Below, piece after piece: positions 34,220-43,194 of a stretch of DNA of 64,000 nt. Position 1 is the stretch's first letter; each line of letters starts with the position of its first letter. Origin of the DNA: Hymenobacter setariae. GTDB lineage: Bacteria > Bacteroidota > Bacteroidia > Cytophagales > Hymenobacteraceae. The stretch is taken from NCBI RefSeq assembly GCF_007713685.1, contig NZ_VMRJ01000001.1:1470129-1534128 (forward strand). The letters are read 5' to 3'. A program made the translations under genes and the position numbers. The notes under the pieces are model-generated. The model was not told where the DNA came from. It saw nothing but the letters and a program-made list of their open reading frames with translations, and did not search any database.

Positions 34220-36655
34220 TTACTTGCGCAAGAGCGGCAAGGTCTGGTGCACCCCGGCGCCGCTCAGCACTACCATGTAGGCGCCAGCGGGCAGGCTACG
34301 CACGTCAAACTCGTGGGTGAGGCCACCAACCAGCGTACGGGTCAGCAGCACTCGGCCCGCTAGGTCAAATACCTGCGCTTGGCAAGGCTGCGCGGCTAGG
34401 CTGGTCAGGTCGAGGGTGGCGGCGTCGCCGGCTGTGGGCGTAGGATAGAGCGCCACAGCCCGCGCGGCGAAGGTCACGGCCCGCACGGGGCTGTAGGAGG
34501 TCTTGCCGTCAATATCTACTTGCTGCAGGCGATAATACAGCGTGGCGCCTTGGCGGCCTGCCTCAGCATCGGTAAAGCTGTAGGTATGCGCGGTAGCACT
34601 GGTGCCCTGGCCTTTTATGGTACCTAGGGCGGCGAAAGTGACGCCATCGAGCGAGCGCTCCACCACAAAATGGTCGTTGTTGGTTTCGGAAGCGGTAGTC
34701 CAGGTGCAGCGGGCAGTGGTGCCAGTAGCCTGCGTCTCGAAAGCTGTCAACTTGACGGGCAACGGCGCGGCATTCGAGACCACTCCAAAGGGCGAGAAGG
34801 ACTTAATGCCCGAGCGGGTGATGGTGTACGTGCTAGCCGCCGCGCCCGCGCCCCACTCGCTAGTGCTGGCGTTCTCGTCCCAGGCGCCGCCAGTATAGTG
34901 CTTGAGGCGCGCCGTGGCTGGCACGAAGTCCGGCGTGGCATCGGCCGCGTTCCACTGCAGAGTCATGGTCAGGTCGGAGCCACCGGGCACCTCTTCGCTC
35001 ACCAGCCAAGTTTTATTTACGTTCGACTGGCTCAGGTTCAACCCAATGCCCACCTCGGCCAGCGTGTAAGTGAGAAAGAGGTTGGTGACAACCCGCACGC
35101 TGAAAATGTCTTCCGAATTGGCTGCCGTTTGGCGCAGCGTGGCTGGGGTGTAGGTGCTGCCCAGCAGGCCGCCCACCAGCGAAGGGGCTATGGTGCCCAC
35201 CGGAAAGACAATGCCCACCCCATTGTTAGGCACCGAAATGCGCAGCCGGCCCTTGCCATTAGTAGCTACGTAGCTCGTGGGCGAGCCCCCGCGCACGATG
35301 TTGGCATTTAGCCGCTGGCCATTGGCCCCCACGCTGTCGCGGCGCACCAGGGTCAGGTCGTAGTCGCCTAGGTTCAGGCTGCACTGGTTTTTGAGGCGCA
35401 GACTGCCACTAATGAGCACATTGCCGGTCAGCGACTTAGAGCTTGGGGTAACAGAACCCGGCGAGCCCGCTATCACTAGGTTGCCGTAGCTCTGCGTGAT
35501 GATAGAGGTGGTGGTTGTGCTGTTATACTCTACGGTGCTACTGGTGCTCAGCGAGCCGAGCGAGAAGGTGCGGAGCGGGTTGGTGTTCCGAATAACGAAC
35601 GTCGAGCCATCCGACACGTCGATGGTACCCGCGATATTTTTGTTGTACTCTAGGTATAGCGATGCGGGCAGGGCCGCCGTGCCGGTAGTGGCCGTAGCCG
35701 GCGCCCCTACCACTATCTTGGAGTTGGTACCGCTTACCGTCCAGGTACCCAAAATACCCGTTAGCGAGCCATCGCTTGCGATGCGGTCAGTAGCCGCACC
35801 CAGCACGTAAAACGTTTGGTTATTAGCCGAAAAGCTGGTAGGCGCCGCGCCCGAACCATTGCGGTTCTGGCCCCAGCTTGCCAGGTCGTTCAGGCTGCCG
35901 GTAGCCTTCGAGTAGTACACATTGGTTTCGGGCGTCACCACCACGTCGTCAATGCTCAGACCGTTGCCATTGGTAGCGTCGCTGAGGGCGTAGGCCCAGC
36001 GAATCATAATTTCCTGGCCGGGTAGCAGGTTTATGCCCGCTAGGGTAGTTTGGCGCACCCGGCGGTTGGCAGCCGCATTGCCATCGCGGCTGGCAATCAC
36101 GGTAGAGGTAGAAGGCGCATCTACTTGCAGCGGCGCAATAGTCTGCCAGGTGCCTGTTGCTTCTTGTAGATTTTCGATAGCGGTACCCACCGGGGCCGTG
36201 AGGTACGACACCGTCACGTTGGCCGCATCTTTCCGCCCCGAGTTATACCATTGCTCCATGGCATACTGCACCTCCAGGTTTTTGATGGTGACGCTAGAGC
36301 CGTTCTTAAAGCGAATGCCTACGTAGCCGATGCCTGCGTTGTAGGCCAAGGAAGCAACGCCACCTAGCGAGCGGTCGGCGCTGTTGCCGTCAGCAGAGCC
36401 GAAATGATAGTAGTTGGCCGCCGTGTTTAGCCCGTCGTTGGAGCCGATAGTTAAGGGCGTATAAAAATTTGCCTGCGCGTATACTTCGGGCAGGGTATTG
36501 AGGTGCCCGCTAGTGAGTGCAAGCGTACCCGTTAACGTGTTAAAATCTTGCTTATACGGCGCTAGGTTGGCATCGGTAAAGGTGTATTGAGCCCGAGCCG
36601 AACCAGCTAGCAAACTACCACCCGCCAACAAAAGCAAAGTAAAAATTGATTTCAT
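34220..36655 (-). CDS. Large secreted protein with T9SS type A sorting domain
   Basis: The 811-residue protein has a signal peptide (1-22, LLAGSARAQ). A beta-sandwich N-terminal region follows (about 25-240; YKQDFNTLTGT, NASG-rich strands, DDVVVTPETN), then Ser/Thr-rich repeats (about 245-560) and an Ig-like segment that opens PLPVKLTAFE and includes WTTASETNNDHFVVERSLDG (about 625-725). The last 75 or so residues are a T9SS C-terminal domain: VALYPTPTAGD, AQVFDLAGRVLL, DVRSLPAGAYMVVL. Such proteins pass the outer membrane by the Por/Gld secretion machinery and are released or attached through A-LPS. No enzyme active site is recognised; it may be an adhesin. Confidence 0.87.
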   Translation of the reverse strand: MKSIFTLLLLAGGSLLAGSARAQYTFTDANLAPYKQDFNTLTGTLALTSGHLNTLPEVYAQANFYTPLTIGSNDGLNTAANYYHFGSADGNSADRSLGGVASLAYNAGIGYVGIRFKNGSSVTIKNLEVQYAMEQWYNSGRKDAANVTVSYLTAPVGTAIENLQEATGTWQTIAPLQVDAPSTSTVIASRDGNAAANRRVRQTTLAGINLLPGQEIMIRWAYALSDATNGNGLSIDDVVVTPETNVYYSKATGSLNDLASWGQNRNGSGAAPTSFSANNQTFYVLGAATDRIASDGSLTGILGTWTVSGTNSKIVVGAPATATTGTAALPASLYLEYNKNIAGTIDVSDGSTFVIRNTNPLRTFSLGSLSTSSTVEYNSTTTTSIITQSYGNLVIAGSPGSVTPSSKSLTGNVLISGSLRLKNQCSLNLGDYDLTLVRRDSVGANGQRLNANIVRGGSPTSYVATNGKGRLRISVPNNGVGIVFPVGTIAPSLVGGLLGSTYTPATLRQTAANSEDIFSVRVVTNLFLTYTLAEVGIGLNLSQSNVNKTWLVSEEVPGGSDLTMTLQWNAADATPDFVPATARLKHYTGGAWDENASTSEWGAGAAASTYTITRSGIKSFSPFGVVSNAAPLPVKLTAFETQATGTTARCTWTTASETNNDHFVVERSLDGVTFAALGTIKGQGTSATAHTYSFTDAEAGRQGATLYYRLQQVDIDGKTSYSPVRAVTFAARAVALYPTPTAGDAATLDLTSLAAQPCQAQVFDLAGRVLLTRTLVGGLTHEFDVRSLPAGAYMVVLSGAGVHQTLPLLRK

Positions 36656-37008
36656 AGAAAAGGATAAAGTAATTTGTATTATTTAAATTAATAACCAACA
36701 CTACATAACAACAGCAAATTTACTAAGTGCAACATCACGAGAACTCAAAAATGCTTTAGAAAGCATTAAGAATGATATTAATCATTCTCGCTCATTAGTT
36801 AAATTATAAATCATGTAATTCCATGTTTTTAGACTTTAAATTAGAACTCCGAGACTTTTTAACACACAAAAGCCCGCTAGTACCTAAGTAATAGCGGGCT
36901 TAGCTGACTGTACAGCTGACCTAGGTAGCTCCAGGGCAACCACTATGCAGCCAACTACCTAAGGCCAGGCAGCGGCGTTAGGCAGCTAAAATCTGCAGAC
37001 GAGGCAGG
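36656..37008. other. AT-rich leader of the T9SS gene plus terminator of the ABC operon
   Basis: About 350 bp. 36660-36860 is strongly AT-rich, with no gene. A hairpin at 36870-36901 ends the ABC exporter operon. One CCTAGG occurs near 36919. Confidence 0.6.
36870..36901 (-). terminator. Terminator of the YbbA/YbbP-type operon
   Basis: The AAGCCCGCTA / TAGCGGGCTT stem is followed on the minus strand by TTTGTGTGTT. It lies 108 bp after the permease stop. Confidence 0.7.
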
Positions 37009-39543
37009 CTACCCCTCGGCTCGCAGCACCGCCAGCGGCGGCTGGCTCAGCACCGAGCGGCTATTGAGCCCACCAATGAGCGCCGTGAGACCCGCCACCA
37101 GCGCTACGAGAGCCGGCAGCCACAGTAGGCTGCTGCTCACAAAAGGCGTTTCGAAGACCCAGAAGGCTAGCGCCCACGCGGCCAGCGCGGCTAGCAGCAC
37201 CCCCGCCAGCGCGGCCAGCGTGCCGAGCAAGGCGTATTCGAGCACCGTAATGCGCAAAATCTGGCTGCGGCTGGCACCTAGGGTGCGCAGCAGCACGCTT
37301 TCGCGAGTGCGCTGGTAGCGGCTGATGAGCACCGAGCTAGCCAATACTAACAGCCCGGTGAGGATGCTGAAGCCGGCCATGAAGCGAATAACGAACGAGA
37401 TTTTACTCAAAATCTCGTCTACGGTTTGCAGCACCAACCCTAGGTCGATGGCCGACACGTTGGGAAAGTCGCGCACCAGCGCGCGCTGGGCAGCGGCGAG
37501 CTGTTGGTTGTCCTTCACGCGGGTCAGAATGACGTGGAACTGCGGGGCGGGCTCCAGCACGCCGGTCGGGAAAACGACTAGAAAGTTGGTTTGCACGCGG
37601 GCCCAATCGACCTCGCGGGTGCCGCCCACCACCGCGCTGAGCGGCGCGCCCTGCACATTGAAGGTCAACGTGTCGCCGAGCTTAAGCTTGACACGCTTGA
37701 AGTAATCGCCATCGACCGACACGCGGGGCAAGCCGCCAGCCACCGCGGGCCTAGGTGGCGTGCCGGCCGTCAGCTTCTCGCTGGCGCTCAAGGTGTCGCG
37801 GTACGTGACGCGGTACTCCCGCGTGAGTGCAAAGCGTGGGATGCCGTTGGCGGTGTCTTTGCGCAGTTCGCCCACCGTGCGGCGGTTAATGGAGGCCAGC
37901 CGCATCGTGACGATGGGCACACGCTGCATAATCGGGATGCCTTGCTGGAGAAGGAGTTGCTCGACGCCTTTCTGCTGCTCAGTCTGGATATCAAACAGCA
38001 CCAGATTGGGCTGCTGCCCGCTGGCCGATAGCTGCACCCGGCTCAGTAGCAGGGCCTGGGTAAGGAAAAGCGTAGCCAGCAAAAACGTACCCAGCCCGAG
38101 CGAGATAATGAGCGTAACCGTTTGGTTTTGCGGCCGGAACAAATTGGCCAGGCCCTGGCGCGCTACGTAGCTCCAGCCCACCGGAAAGTAGCGCCGCAAC
38201 AGATAGCGCAAGCCCAAGCCTAGGCCCGCTAGCGCCCCTAGGGCCACCAGCAGCCCCGCCGCAAAGCCTAGGGCTTGCTTCCACTCGCGGGTTTGGGCGT
38301 AGGCAAACGCTACAATAAAAATGAGCACAATGCCCAGCACCAGCCCTCGTAGCGGGTCGGGGGCCGTAGTGTCTTCATCAAACGAGGCGCGCAGCACCCG
38401 CAACGGCGACACCCGCCGGATGCTCAGCAGCGGCAGCAACGCAAACAGCACCGCCATGGCTAGCCCCGTTACGAGCCCGATAGCCACAGCACTCGGCGAC
38501 ACCGCCACGCTCACAGCCACTGGCAAGAAACTGCCCAGCACCTTGGGCAGCACCAGCTGCACCACGGCACCTAGGGCCGCCCCGATGATGGCCCCCAGCA
38601 GCCCGAGCCCCGAGGTTTGAATGAGGTAGATAAGCAGCGCCTGCCGGCCGCTCGCGCCCAGGCAGCGCAGCACAGCCACCGAGGCCAGCTTTTCCTGCAC
38701 GTAGAGGTTTACGGCGCTGGCCACGCCCACGCAGCCCAGCAGCAGCGCCACAAAGGCCACCAGGCTCAGAAAGCGTGTGAGGTCACGGAAGGCGCGGCCA
38801 GTCTGCTGCTGGCGGCTAGCCACGGTATCGGAGTCGATGTTACTGGCTTCCAGCTTGGCTTCGAGCGGCTTGATGGTGGCCGCCACATCGGTAGCAGGCG
38901 CAAACTGGTAGTAGGTGCGGTACTGCACCCGGCTGCCAGGCTTGATGAGGTTGGTGCGCGCCAGCAGGCTCTTGGGGATAAATACCTTGGGCGCTACCGC
39001 CGAGCTAAAGCCCGTTTGGCCCGGCGTATTCAGCACCCGCCCCACAATGGGCAAGGTCAGCGTACCAACCTTAACAGAGTCGCCCACCCGGACGTCGAAC
39101 TGTGCCAGCAGCACGTCATCGACCAGCGCACCAACGCTTTGGCCGGCTTTGAACTGCGCAGCCGCAGCGGCGGGCTGCGTTTCCCAGTCGCCATAGTAAG
39201 GAAAGCCCGGCCCTAGGGCCCGCACCTGTGCCAGCCGCACGCCCTGCGTGCGCGGAAACGACACCAGCGACGCAAACGAGGCTTCGTCGCTGCGCCGCTG
39301 CCCGAGCTTTTGCAGGGTTGGCGCCAGCTTGGCATCGAAGGGTTGGCTGGAGGAAAGCACCAAATCGGCACCTAGGAGCTCGCGCGCCTGCTCGCCAATG
39401 CTGCGCGCCAAATTGTCGCCAAACGAATTGATGCCCACCAACGCCGCGATGCCTAGCACAATGCTCGACATAAACAGCGCCAGCCGCGAGCGGCTGCGGC
39501 GCGAGTCGCGCCACGCCATTGCTAATAACCACTTAAAATTCAT
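37009..39543 (-). CDS. FtsX-like ABC transporter permease (YbbP type)
   Basis: The 844-residue membrane protein has about ten transmembrane helices and two FtsX domains (about 255-380 and 715-840), separated by a large periplasmic part (MacB-PCD-like, about 45-245, and a second one about 500-690). The N-terminus WRDSRRSRSRLALFMSSIVLGIAALVG and the length fit the YbbP branch, which works with YbbA in lipid or protein release from the inner membrane. It starts 3 bp after the ATPase stop. A TesA-like gene is divergent from this pair, as in E. coli. Confidence 0.88.
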   Translation of the reverse strand: MNFKWLLAMAWRDSRRSRSRLALFMSSIVLGIAALVGINSFGDNLARSIGEQARELLGADLVLSSSQPFDAKLAPTLQKLGQRRSDEASFASLVSFPRTQGVRLAQVRALGPGFPYYGDWETQPAAAAAQFKAGQSVGALVDDVLLAQFDVRVGDSVKVGTLTLPIVGRVLNTPGQTGFSSAVAPKVFIPKSLLARTNLIKPGSRVQYRTYYQFAPATDVAATIKPLEAKLEASNIDSDTVASRQQQTGRAFRDLTRFLSLVAFVALLLGCVGVASAVNLYVQEKLASVAVLRCLGASGRQALLIYLIQTSGLGLLGAIIGAALGAVVQLVLPKVLGSFLPVAVSVAVSPSAVAIGLVTGLAMAVLFALLPLLSIRRVSPLRVLRASFDEDTTAPDPLRGLVLGIVLIFIVAFAYAQTREWKQALGFAAGLLVALGALAGLGLGLRYLLRRYFPVGWSYVARQGLANLFRPQNQTVTLIISLGLGTFLLATLFLTQALLLSRVQLSASGQQPNLVLFDIQTEQQKGVEQLLLQQGIPIMQRVPIVTMRLASINRRTVGELRKDTANGIPRFALTREYRVTYRDTLSASEKLTAGTPPRPAVAGGLPRVSVDGDYFKRVKLKLGDTLTFNVQGAPLSAVVGGTREVDWARVQTNFLVVFPTGVLEPAPQFHVILTRVKDNQQLAAAQRALVRDFPNVSAIDLGLVLQTVDEILSKISFVIRFMAGFSILTGLLVLASSVLISRYQRTRESVLLRTLGASRSQILRITVLEYALLGTLAALAGVLLAALAAWALAFWVFETPFVSSSLLWLPALVALVAGLTALIGGLNSRSVLSQPPLAVLRAEG

Positions 39544-39546
39544 AAC

Positions 39547-40233
39547 CTAGGATGCGGTGCCAACAGATTCTTCTACCACCTTGCCGCCGCGCATGCGCAT
39601 GGTGCGCTGGGTTTTGGCGGCCAGTTCCAGGTCGTGGGTCACTAGCACCAGCGTAGTGCCGGCCTCCTTATTCAAGTCGAACAAAAGCTTCTGCACCGTT
39701 TCGCCAGTGTCGGGGTCGAGGTTGCCGGTAGGCTCGTCGGCAAACAGGATGGCTGGGCGGTTGGCGAAGGCGCGGGCTAGGCTCACGCGCTGCTGCTCGC
39801 CGCCCGACAACTGGGCTGGGTAGTGGTGCCCGCGCTCGCCCAGGCCCACGCGCTCGAGCAGCGCCTGGGCGGTGCGAGCTACGTTGCGCTCGCCGCGCAG
39901 CTCTAGGGGCACCTGCACATTTTCGAGGGCCGTGAGAGTGGGAAGCAGCTGAAAATTCTGAAAAATGAAGCCCACGTGCTGGTTGCGCACCGCCGCCCGC
40001 TGGTCTTCGCTCAGCTTATCGAGCTGGATGCCTTGCAGCCACACGCTGCCACTGCTGGCGCGGTCGAGGCCGGCGCACAGGCCTAGCAGCGTGGTTTTGC
40101 CGCTGCCCGACGGCCCCACGATGGCAAACGTATCGGCGGGCTGCAAGCTAAAGCTGACTTCGTGCAGTACCGTCAGCTGGCGGCCAGCACTGGTATAGGT
40201 TTTGGTGAGGTTTTCGACTTGAAGGCTAGTCAT
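39547..40233 (-). CDS. ABC transporter ATP-binding protein (YbbA/LolD type)
   Basis: The 228-residue ATPase has Walker A GPSGSGKTT (about 39-47), the Q-loop NFQLLPTLTALENV, the signature LSGGEQQRVSLARAF (about 143-157) and Walker B ILFADEPTGNLD. The TALENV segment is typical of the LolD/MacB/YbbA group that pairs with FtsX-fold permeases. The partner permease gene begins 3 bp downstream. The TAG stop lies within CCTAGG. Confidence 0.92.
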   Translation of the reverse strand: MTSLQVENLTKTYTSAGRQLTVLHEVSFSLQPADTFAIVGPSGSGKTTLLGLCAGLDRASSGSVWLQGIQLDKLSEDQRAAVRNQHVGFIFQNFQLLPTLTALENVQVPLELRGERNVARTAQALLERVGLGERGHHYPAQLSGGEQQRVSLARAFANRPAILFADEPTGNLDPDTGETVQKLLFDLNKEAGTTLVLVTHDLELAAKTQRTMRMRGGKVVEESVGTAS

Positions 40234-40268
40234 TCAATTTTTTGGTAAGGGGGGACCACCAACATGGC

Positions 40269-40354
40269 TGTCATGCTGACGAAGGAAGCATCTTGGCAGG
40301 CCCGTTTAACTAAGTCAACGAAGCAAGCAAGATGCTTCCTTCGTCAGCATGACA
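40269..40354. repeat. Intergenic inverted repeat, 27-bp perfect arms
   Basis: TGTCATGCTGACGAAGG begins the left arm (40269-40295) and its exact complement ends the right arm (40328-40354); the loop is 32 nt. It sits between two divergent genes, so it cannot be a terminator for either. It resembles dispersed TGTCATnCTGA-type repeats. Confidence 0.82.
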
Positions 40355-40441
40355 TTATTTAACAGGATAGAAAAAGCTTGTTGGGAAGAAAATCTTCTCC
40401 CTAAAGGTTATAGGCTACGTAGGACGCGCAACGGCGGCCTA

Positions 40442-40450
40442 TACTTTCGA
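40442..40450 (+). promoter_or_regulatory. -7-like element before the TesA-like gene
   Basis: TACTTTCGA lies 20 nt upstream of the lipoprotein start and resembles the TAnnTTTG element. Confidence 0.4.
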
Positions 40451-40470
40451 TTGTTTTTGCTTTTGTCTCT

Positions 40471-41151
40471 ATGAAGTACTTGCCTGGAAGCGCTCTGCTG
40501 CTAGCCCTGCTGGCTGCTGGCTGCCACTCCGACACCCCCGCCACCACCGCGGCCGCGCCCGCCGCTACTACGACGGCCGAAGCCCCGGCCGCCAAGTCGC
40601 AGCAAACCATCTTGTTTTTTGGCGACAGCATTACGGCGGGCCTAGGGGTAGACCCCGACGAGGCCTACCCAGCGCTCATTGGCAACAAGGTCGATTCGCT
40701 GCACCTGCCCTACACAGTCGTCAACGCTGGCCTCAGCGGCGAAACCACCGCCGGCGGCCGCTCGCGCCTGCACTGGGTGCTAAGCCGACAGCCCGTGCAC
40801 GTGTTCGTGCTGGAGCTAGGTGGCAACGATGGCCTGCGCGGCCTACCCCTCACTGACACGCGCAAGAACCTGCAAGCCATTATCGACACGGTGCGCCAAG
40901 AGTCGCCGCAGACCAAAATCGTGCTTGCGGGCATGCAGATTCCGCCCAACATGGGCCCGGCCTACGCCGCCGAGTTCAAACAGCTCTACGCCGACATTGC
41001 CACTAAGAATAAGCTCACGCTCATTCCGTTTCTGCTCGAAAATGTAGGCGGCATCGCCAAGCTCAACCAGGCCGACGGCATCCACCCTACTCCCGAAGGC
41101 CACCGCCTAGTGGCGCGCACTGTATGGCGCACCGTGCAACCGCTGCTCTAA
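40471..41151 (+). CDS. TesA-like SGNH lipoprotein esterase
   Basis: The 226-residue protein has a lipobox LAAGC (Cys18), an Ala/Thr/Pro linker (20-42) and a GDSL/SGNH hydrolase domain. Block I is FGDSITAGLG with Ser53, block II has Gly in NAGLSGETT, block III is LGGNDGLRG and block V is ADGIHPTPEGH with the Asp/His pair. This is the TesA arylesterase / lysophospholipase group. It is divergent from the YbbA-YbbP operon, an order also seen in proteobacteria. The stop overlaps the start of a GNAT gene by 1 nt. Confidence 0.92.
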   Translation: MKYLPGSALLLALLAAGCHSDTPATTAAAPAATTTAEAPAAKSQQTILFFGDSITAGLGVDPDEAYPALIGNKVDSLHLPYTVVNAGLSGETTAGGRSRLHWVLSRQPVHVFVLELGGNDGLRGLPLTDTRKNLQAIIDTVRQESPQTKIVLAGMQIPPNMGPAYAAEFKQLYADIATKNKLTLIPFLLENVGGIAKLNQADGIHPTPEGHRLVARTVWRTVQPLL

Positions 41152-41675
41152 TGGAAGCTCCTGTTATCGAAACCGAGCGCTTGCGGCTGCGCGGCTACCG
41201 CGCCAGTGACTTTGCGCCCCTGCTGGCTATGTGGCAGCAACCCGCGTTTTACCAGTACCTAGGGGGCCAGCCGCTACCGGCGCCCGAGGTGTGGTCTCGG
41301 CTGCTGCGTAGTGCCGGCCTGTGGCCAGTGTGCGGCTTTGGCTATTGGGCCGTCGAAGAGAAAGCCACCGGTCAATTTATCGGTGCCGTTGGATTCGCTA
41401 ATTTTCAGCGCGATATCACTCCCGCCCTAGGTGAGTGGCCAGAGGCCGGCTGGATACTAGCCCCACATACCCATGGCAAAGGCTACGCCACCGAAGCCGT
41501 GCGCGCGACGCTCGTGTGGGGCGATGCGCACTTTGCGCAGCCTCGCACGGTGTGCCTCATCGACGTGGCCAACGAGCCTTCCCTACGCGTAGCGGCCCGG
41601 CTGGGCTACCACGAGTACGCCCGCACCGAGTACAATGGCAGTCCAGTCGTTCTGCTAGAGCGATTTGCCAAGTAG
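41151..41675 (+). CDS. GNAT N-acetyltransferase (RimJ/RimL-like)
   Basis: The 174-residue protein starts with IETERLRLRGYRASDF, the RimJ/RimL-type opening, and has the acetyl-CoA-binding segment HGKGYATEAVRATLVW (about 113-128) and the motif NEPSLRVAARLGYHEYART. It likely acetylates a protein N-terminus or a small amine; substrate unknown. It is translationally coupled to the upstream esterase (TAATG). Confidence 0.9.
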   Translation: MEAPVIETERLRLRGYRASDFAPLLAMWQQPAFYQYLGGQPLPAPEVWSRLLRSAGLWPVCGFGYWAVEEKATGQFIGAVGFANFQRDITPALGEWPEAGWILAPHTHGKGYATEAVRATLVWGDAHFAQPRTVCLIDVANEPSLRVAARLGYHEYARTEYNGSPVVLLERFAK

Positions 41676-41697
41676 TAAGCGCCCGCAGTAAGAGCCA

Positions 41698-41931
41698 TTA
41701 AATCACGCGCACACCGTCTACGTTTACTTCATCGCGCAGCAAATCTAGGTTGCGGTACGCCAGCGGGCGGCCTTCCGCAGTGCTAAGCGCTGGCAGCTCG
41801 CCCAGCAAGGCGATATCCAGGATGAGTTGCGTGAGCTTACGCTCGCCTAGGTACACGGCCACGGGGCGGGCCCGGTGCTGGGTCGCGTAGCCTGCCAGGG
41901 CTTGGTCTATCTCGCGCAAAACTGCACTCAT
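41698..41931 (-). CDS. Small conserved-looking protein of unknown function
   Basis: The 77-residue protein is acidic and soluble, with an N-terminal helix (LREIDQALAGYATQHR), a strand VAVYLGERKLTQLILDIALLG and a C-terminal strand ending DGVRVI. It contains a CTA-GGC Leu-Gly pair at a CCTAGG site. No family recognised. It lies between convergent GNAT and divergent murI. Confidence 0.55.
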   Translation of the reverse strand: MSAVLREIDQALAGYATQHRARPVAVYLGERKLTQLILDIALLGELPALSTAEGRPLAYRNLDLLRDEVNVDGVRVI

Positions 41932-42034
41932 AACGAAGTGAGCCTAAGGTGGGAAGCGCCTTAAAACTAAACAAAGCGCCGCATTATTCCAACTATCGGC
42001 CGTGCGCGGCCCGGCCTATCCGCTGGCCGGCCCC

Positions 42035-42043
42035 GACCTTTGC
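42035..42043 (+). promoter_or_regulatory. -7-like element before murI
   Basis: GACCTTTGC ends 8 nt before the ATG of murI and is identical to the element before murB. Confidence 0.5.
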
Positions 42044-42051
42044 GCCTACTT

Positions 42052-42882
42052 ATGACTACTGCTGCTACTGCCGGCACTGCCCGGCCCATCGGTATTTTCG
42101 ACTCCGGCATTGGGGGGCTCACCGTGGCTCGCGCCGTGGCTCAGCGCCTGCCCCACGAGCGGCTGGTGTACTTCGGCGACACGGCACACCTACCCTACGG
42201 CGAGAAAAGCACCGCCGCCATCCAGGCTTACTCCATCAAAATTTGCGATGTACTGCTGCGCCAGCATTGCAAGCTCATCCTCATTGCTTGCAACTCGGCC
42301 AGCGCCGCTGCCTACGAGTTGGTGCGCGAGTACGTGGGCTCTAAAGCCCAGGTAGTGGGCATGATAGACCCCGTGGTGCAGCACGTAGGCCGGCACTACG
42401 CGGGCCGGCCAGTGGGCCTCATCGGCACCAAGCAAACGGTGGGCTCCAACATTTACCGCAAAAAAATCGACCAGCTCGACCTAGGCGTAGACCTGCACGC
42501 GCTAGCTACCCCGCTGCTCGTGCCCATGATTGAGGAAGGCTTCTTCAATGGCCGAGTGTCGGAGGAGATTATCCGCGCTTACCTCGACCACCCTACCCTG
42601 CACGGCATTGATGCGTTGCTGCTGGCCTGCACTCACTTCCCGCTCATCAAGCCTCAAATGGAAGCCCACTACCAAGGTAGCGTGGCCGTGCTCGACCCCT
42701 CAGATGTGGTGGCTACCACCGTAGCCGAAGCACTGGCGGCCCGCCAACTGCTCGCCGCACCCGCCGAAACCGCGCCTGCGCACCACTTCTACGTGAGCGA
42801 TTTCACACGCTCATTCGAAGAAAGCACGCGCATCTTCTTTGGCCAGGAAGTGCAGCTAGAGCATTATCCGCTCTGGGAGTAG
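42052..42882 (+). CDS. murI: Glutamate racemase
   Basis: MurI makes D-glutamate for peptidoglycan in the cytoplasm without cofactors. The 276-residue product has FDSGIGGLTV (Asp17, Ser18), GDTAHLPYGEKS, and both catalytic cysteines: Cys80 in ACNSASA (Ser replaces the more common Thr) and Cys193 in ACTHFP. The ATG at 42052 follows a -7-like element at short distance. A terminator follows. Confidence 0.96.
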   Translation: MTTAATAGTARPIGIFDSGIGGLTVARAVAQRLPHERLVYFGDTAHLPYGEKSTAAIQAYSIKICDVLLRQHCKLILIACNSASAAAYELVREYVGSKAQVVGMIDPVVQHVGRHYAGRPVGLIGTKQTVGSNIYRKKIDQLDLGVDLHALATPLLVPMIEEGFFNGRVSEEIIRAYLDHPTLHGIDALLLACTHFPLIKPQMEAHYQGSVAVLDPSDVVATTVAEALAARQLLAAPAETAPAHHFYVSDFTRSFEESTRIFFGQEVQLEHYPLWE

Positions 42883-43194
42883 GCAGCTAATTCACGTGGC
42901 CTTGCAAAGCCGCCCTAGGTGCTACCTAGGGCGGCTTTTTTGTGCTTGTGCTGCAAATGCTATTTTAAGAATCAAAATAAATAGAATGTCTTATATGTTT
43001 TATGCAATTGGCAGACCCACTTAAGCATAGCATCGAATCAAGAATAACTTGCAAATGATACTCAAACATTTGCACTATGTATATCATTCGAAATCCATGA
43101 CTTAGCTTTGGAGGAATGTGCACCTTATTACAAGTTATTTCAAGCACTTAATCGTTTTCTTCCTCTCGCTATCGTTCTATTCTTACTTCATTCT
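42883..43194. other. Intergenic stretch before a T9SS cargo gene
   Basis: About 310 bp. After the murI terminator the sequence is AT-rich (42960-43100), with no gene or clear promoter; a TTG at 43108 opens the frame of the next gene but is unlikely to be its start. Confidence 0.55.
42906..42938 (+). terminator. Terminator of murI, with CCTAGG in both arms
   Basis: A perfect 15-bp stem, AAAGCCGCCCTAGGT with its complement, surrounds a GCT loop and runs into a T-tract, 23 bp after the murI stop. Confidence 0.92.
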
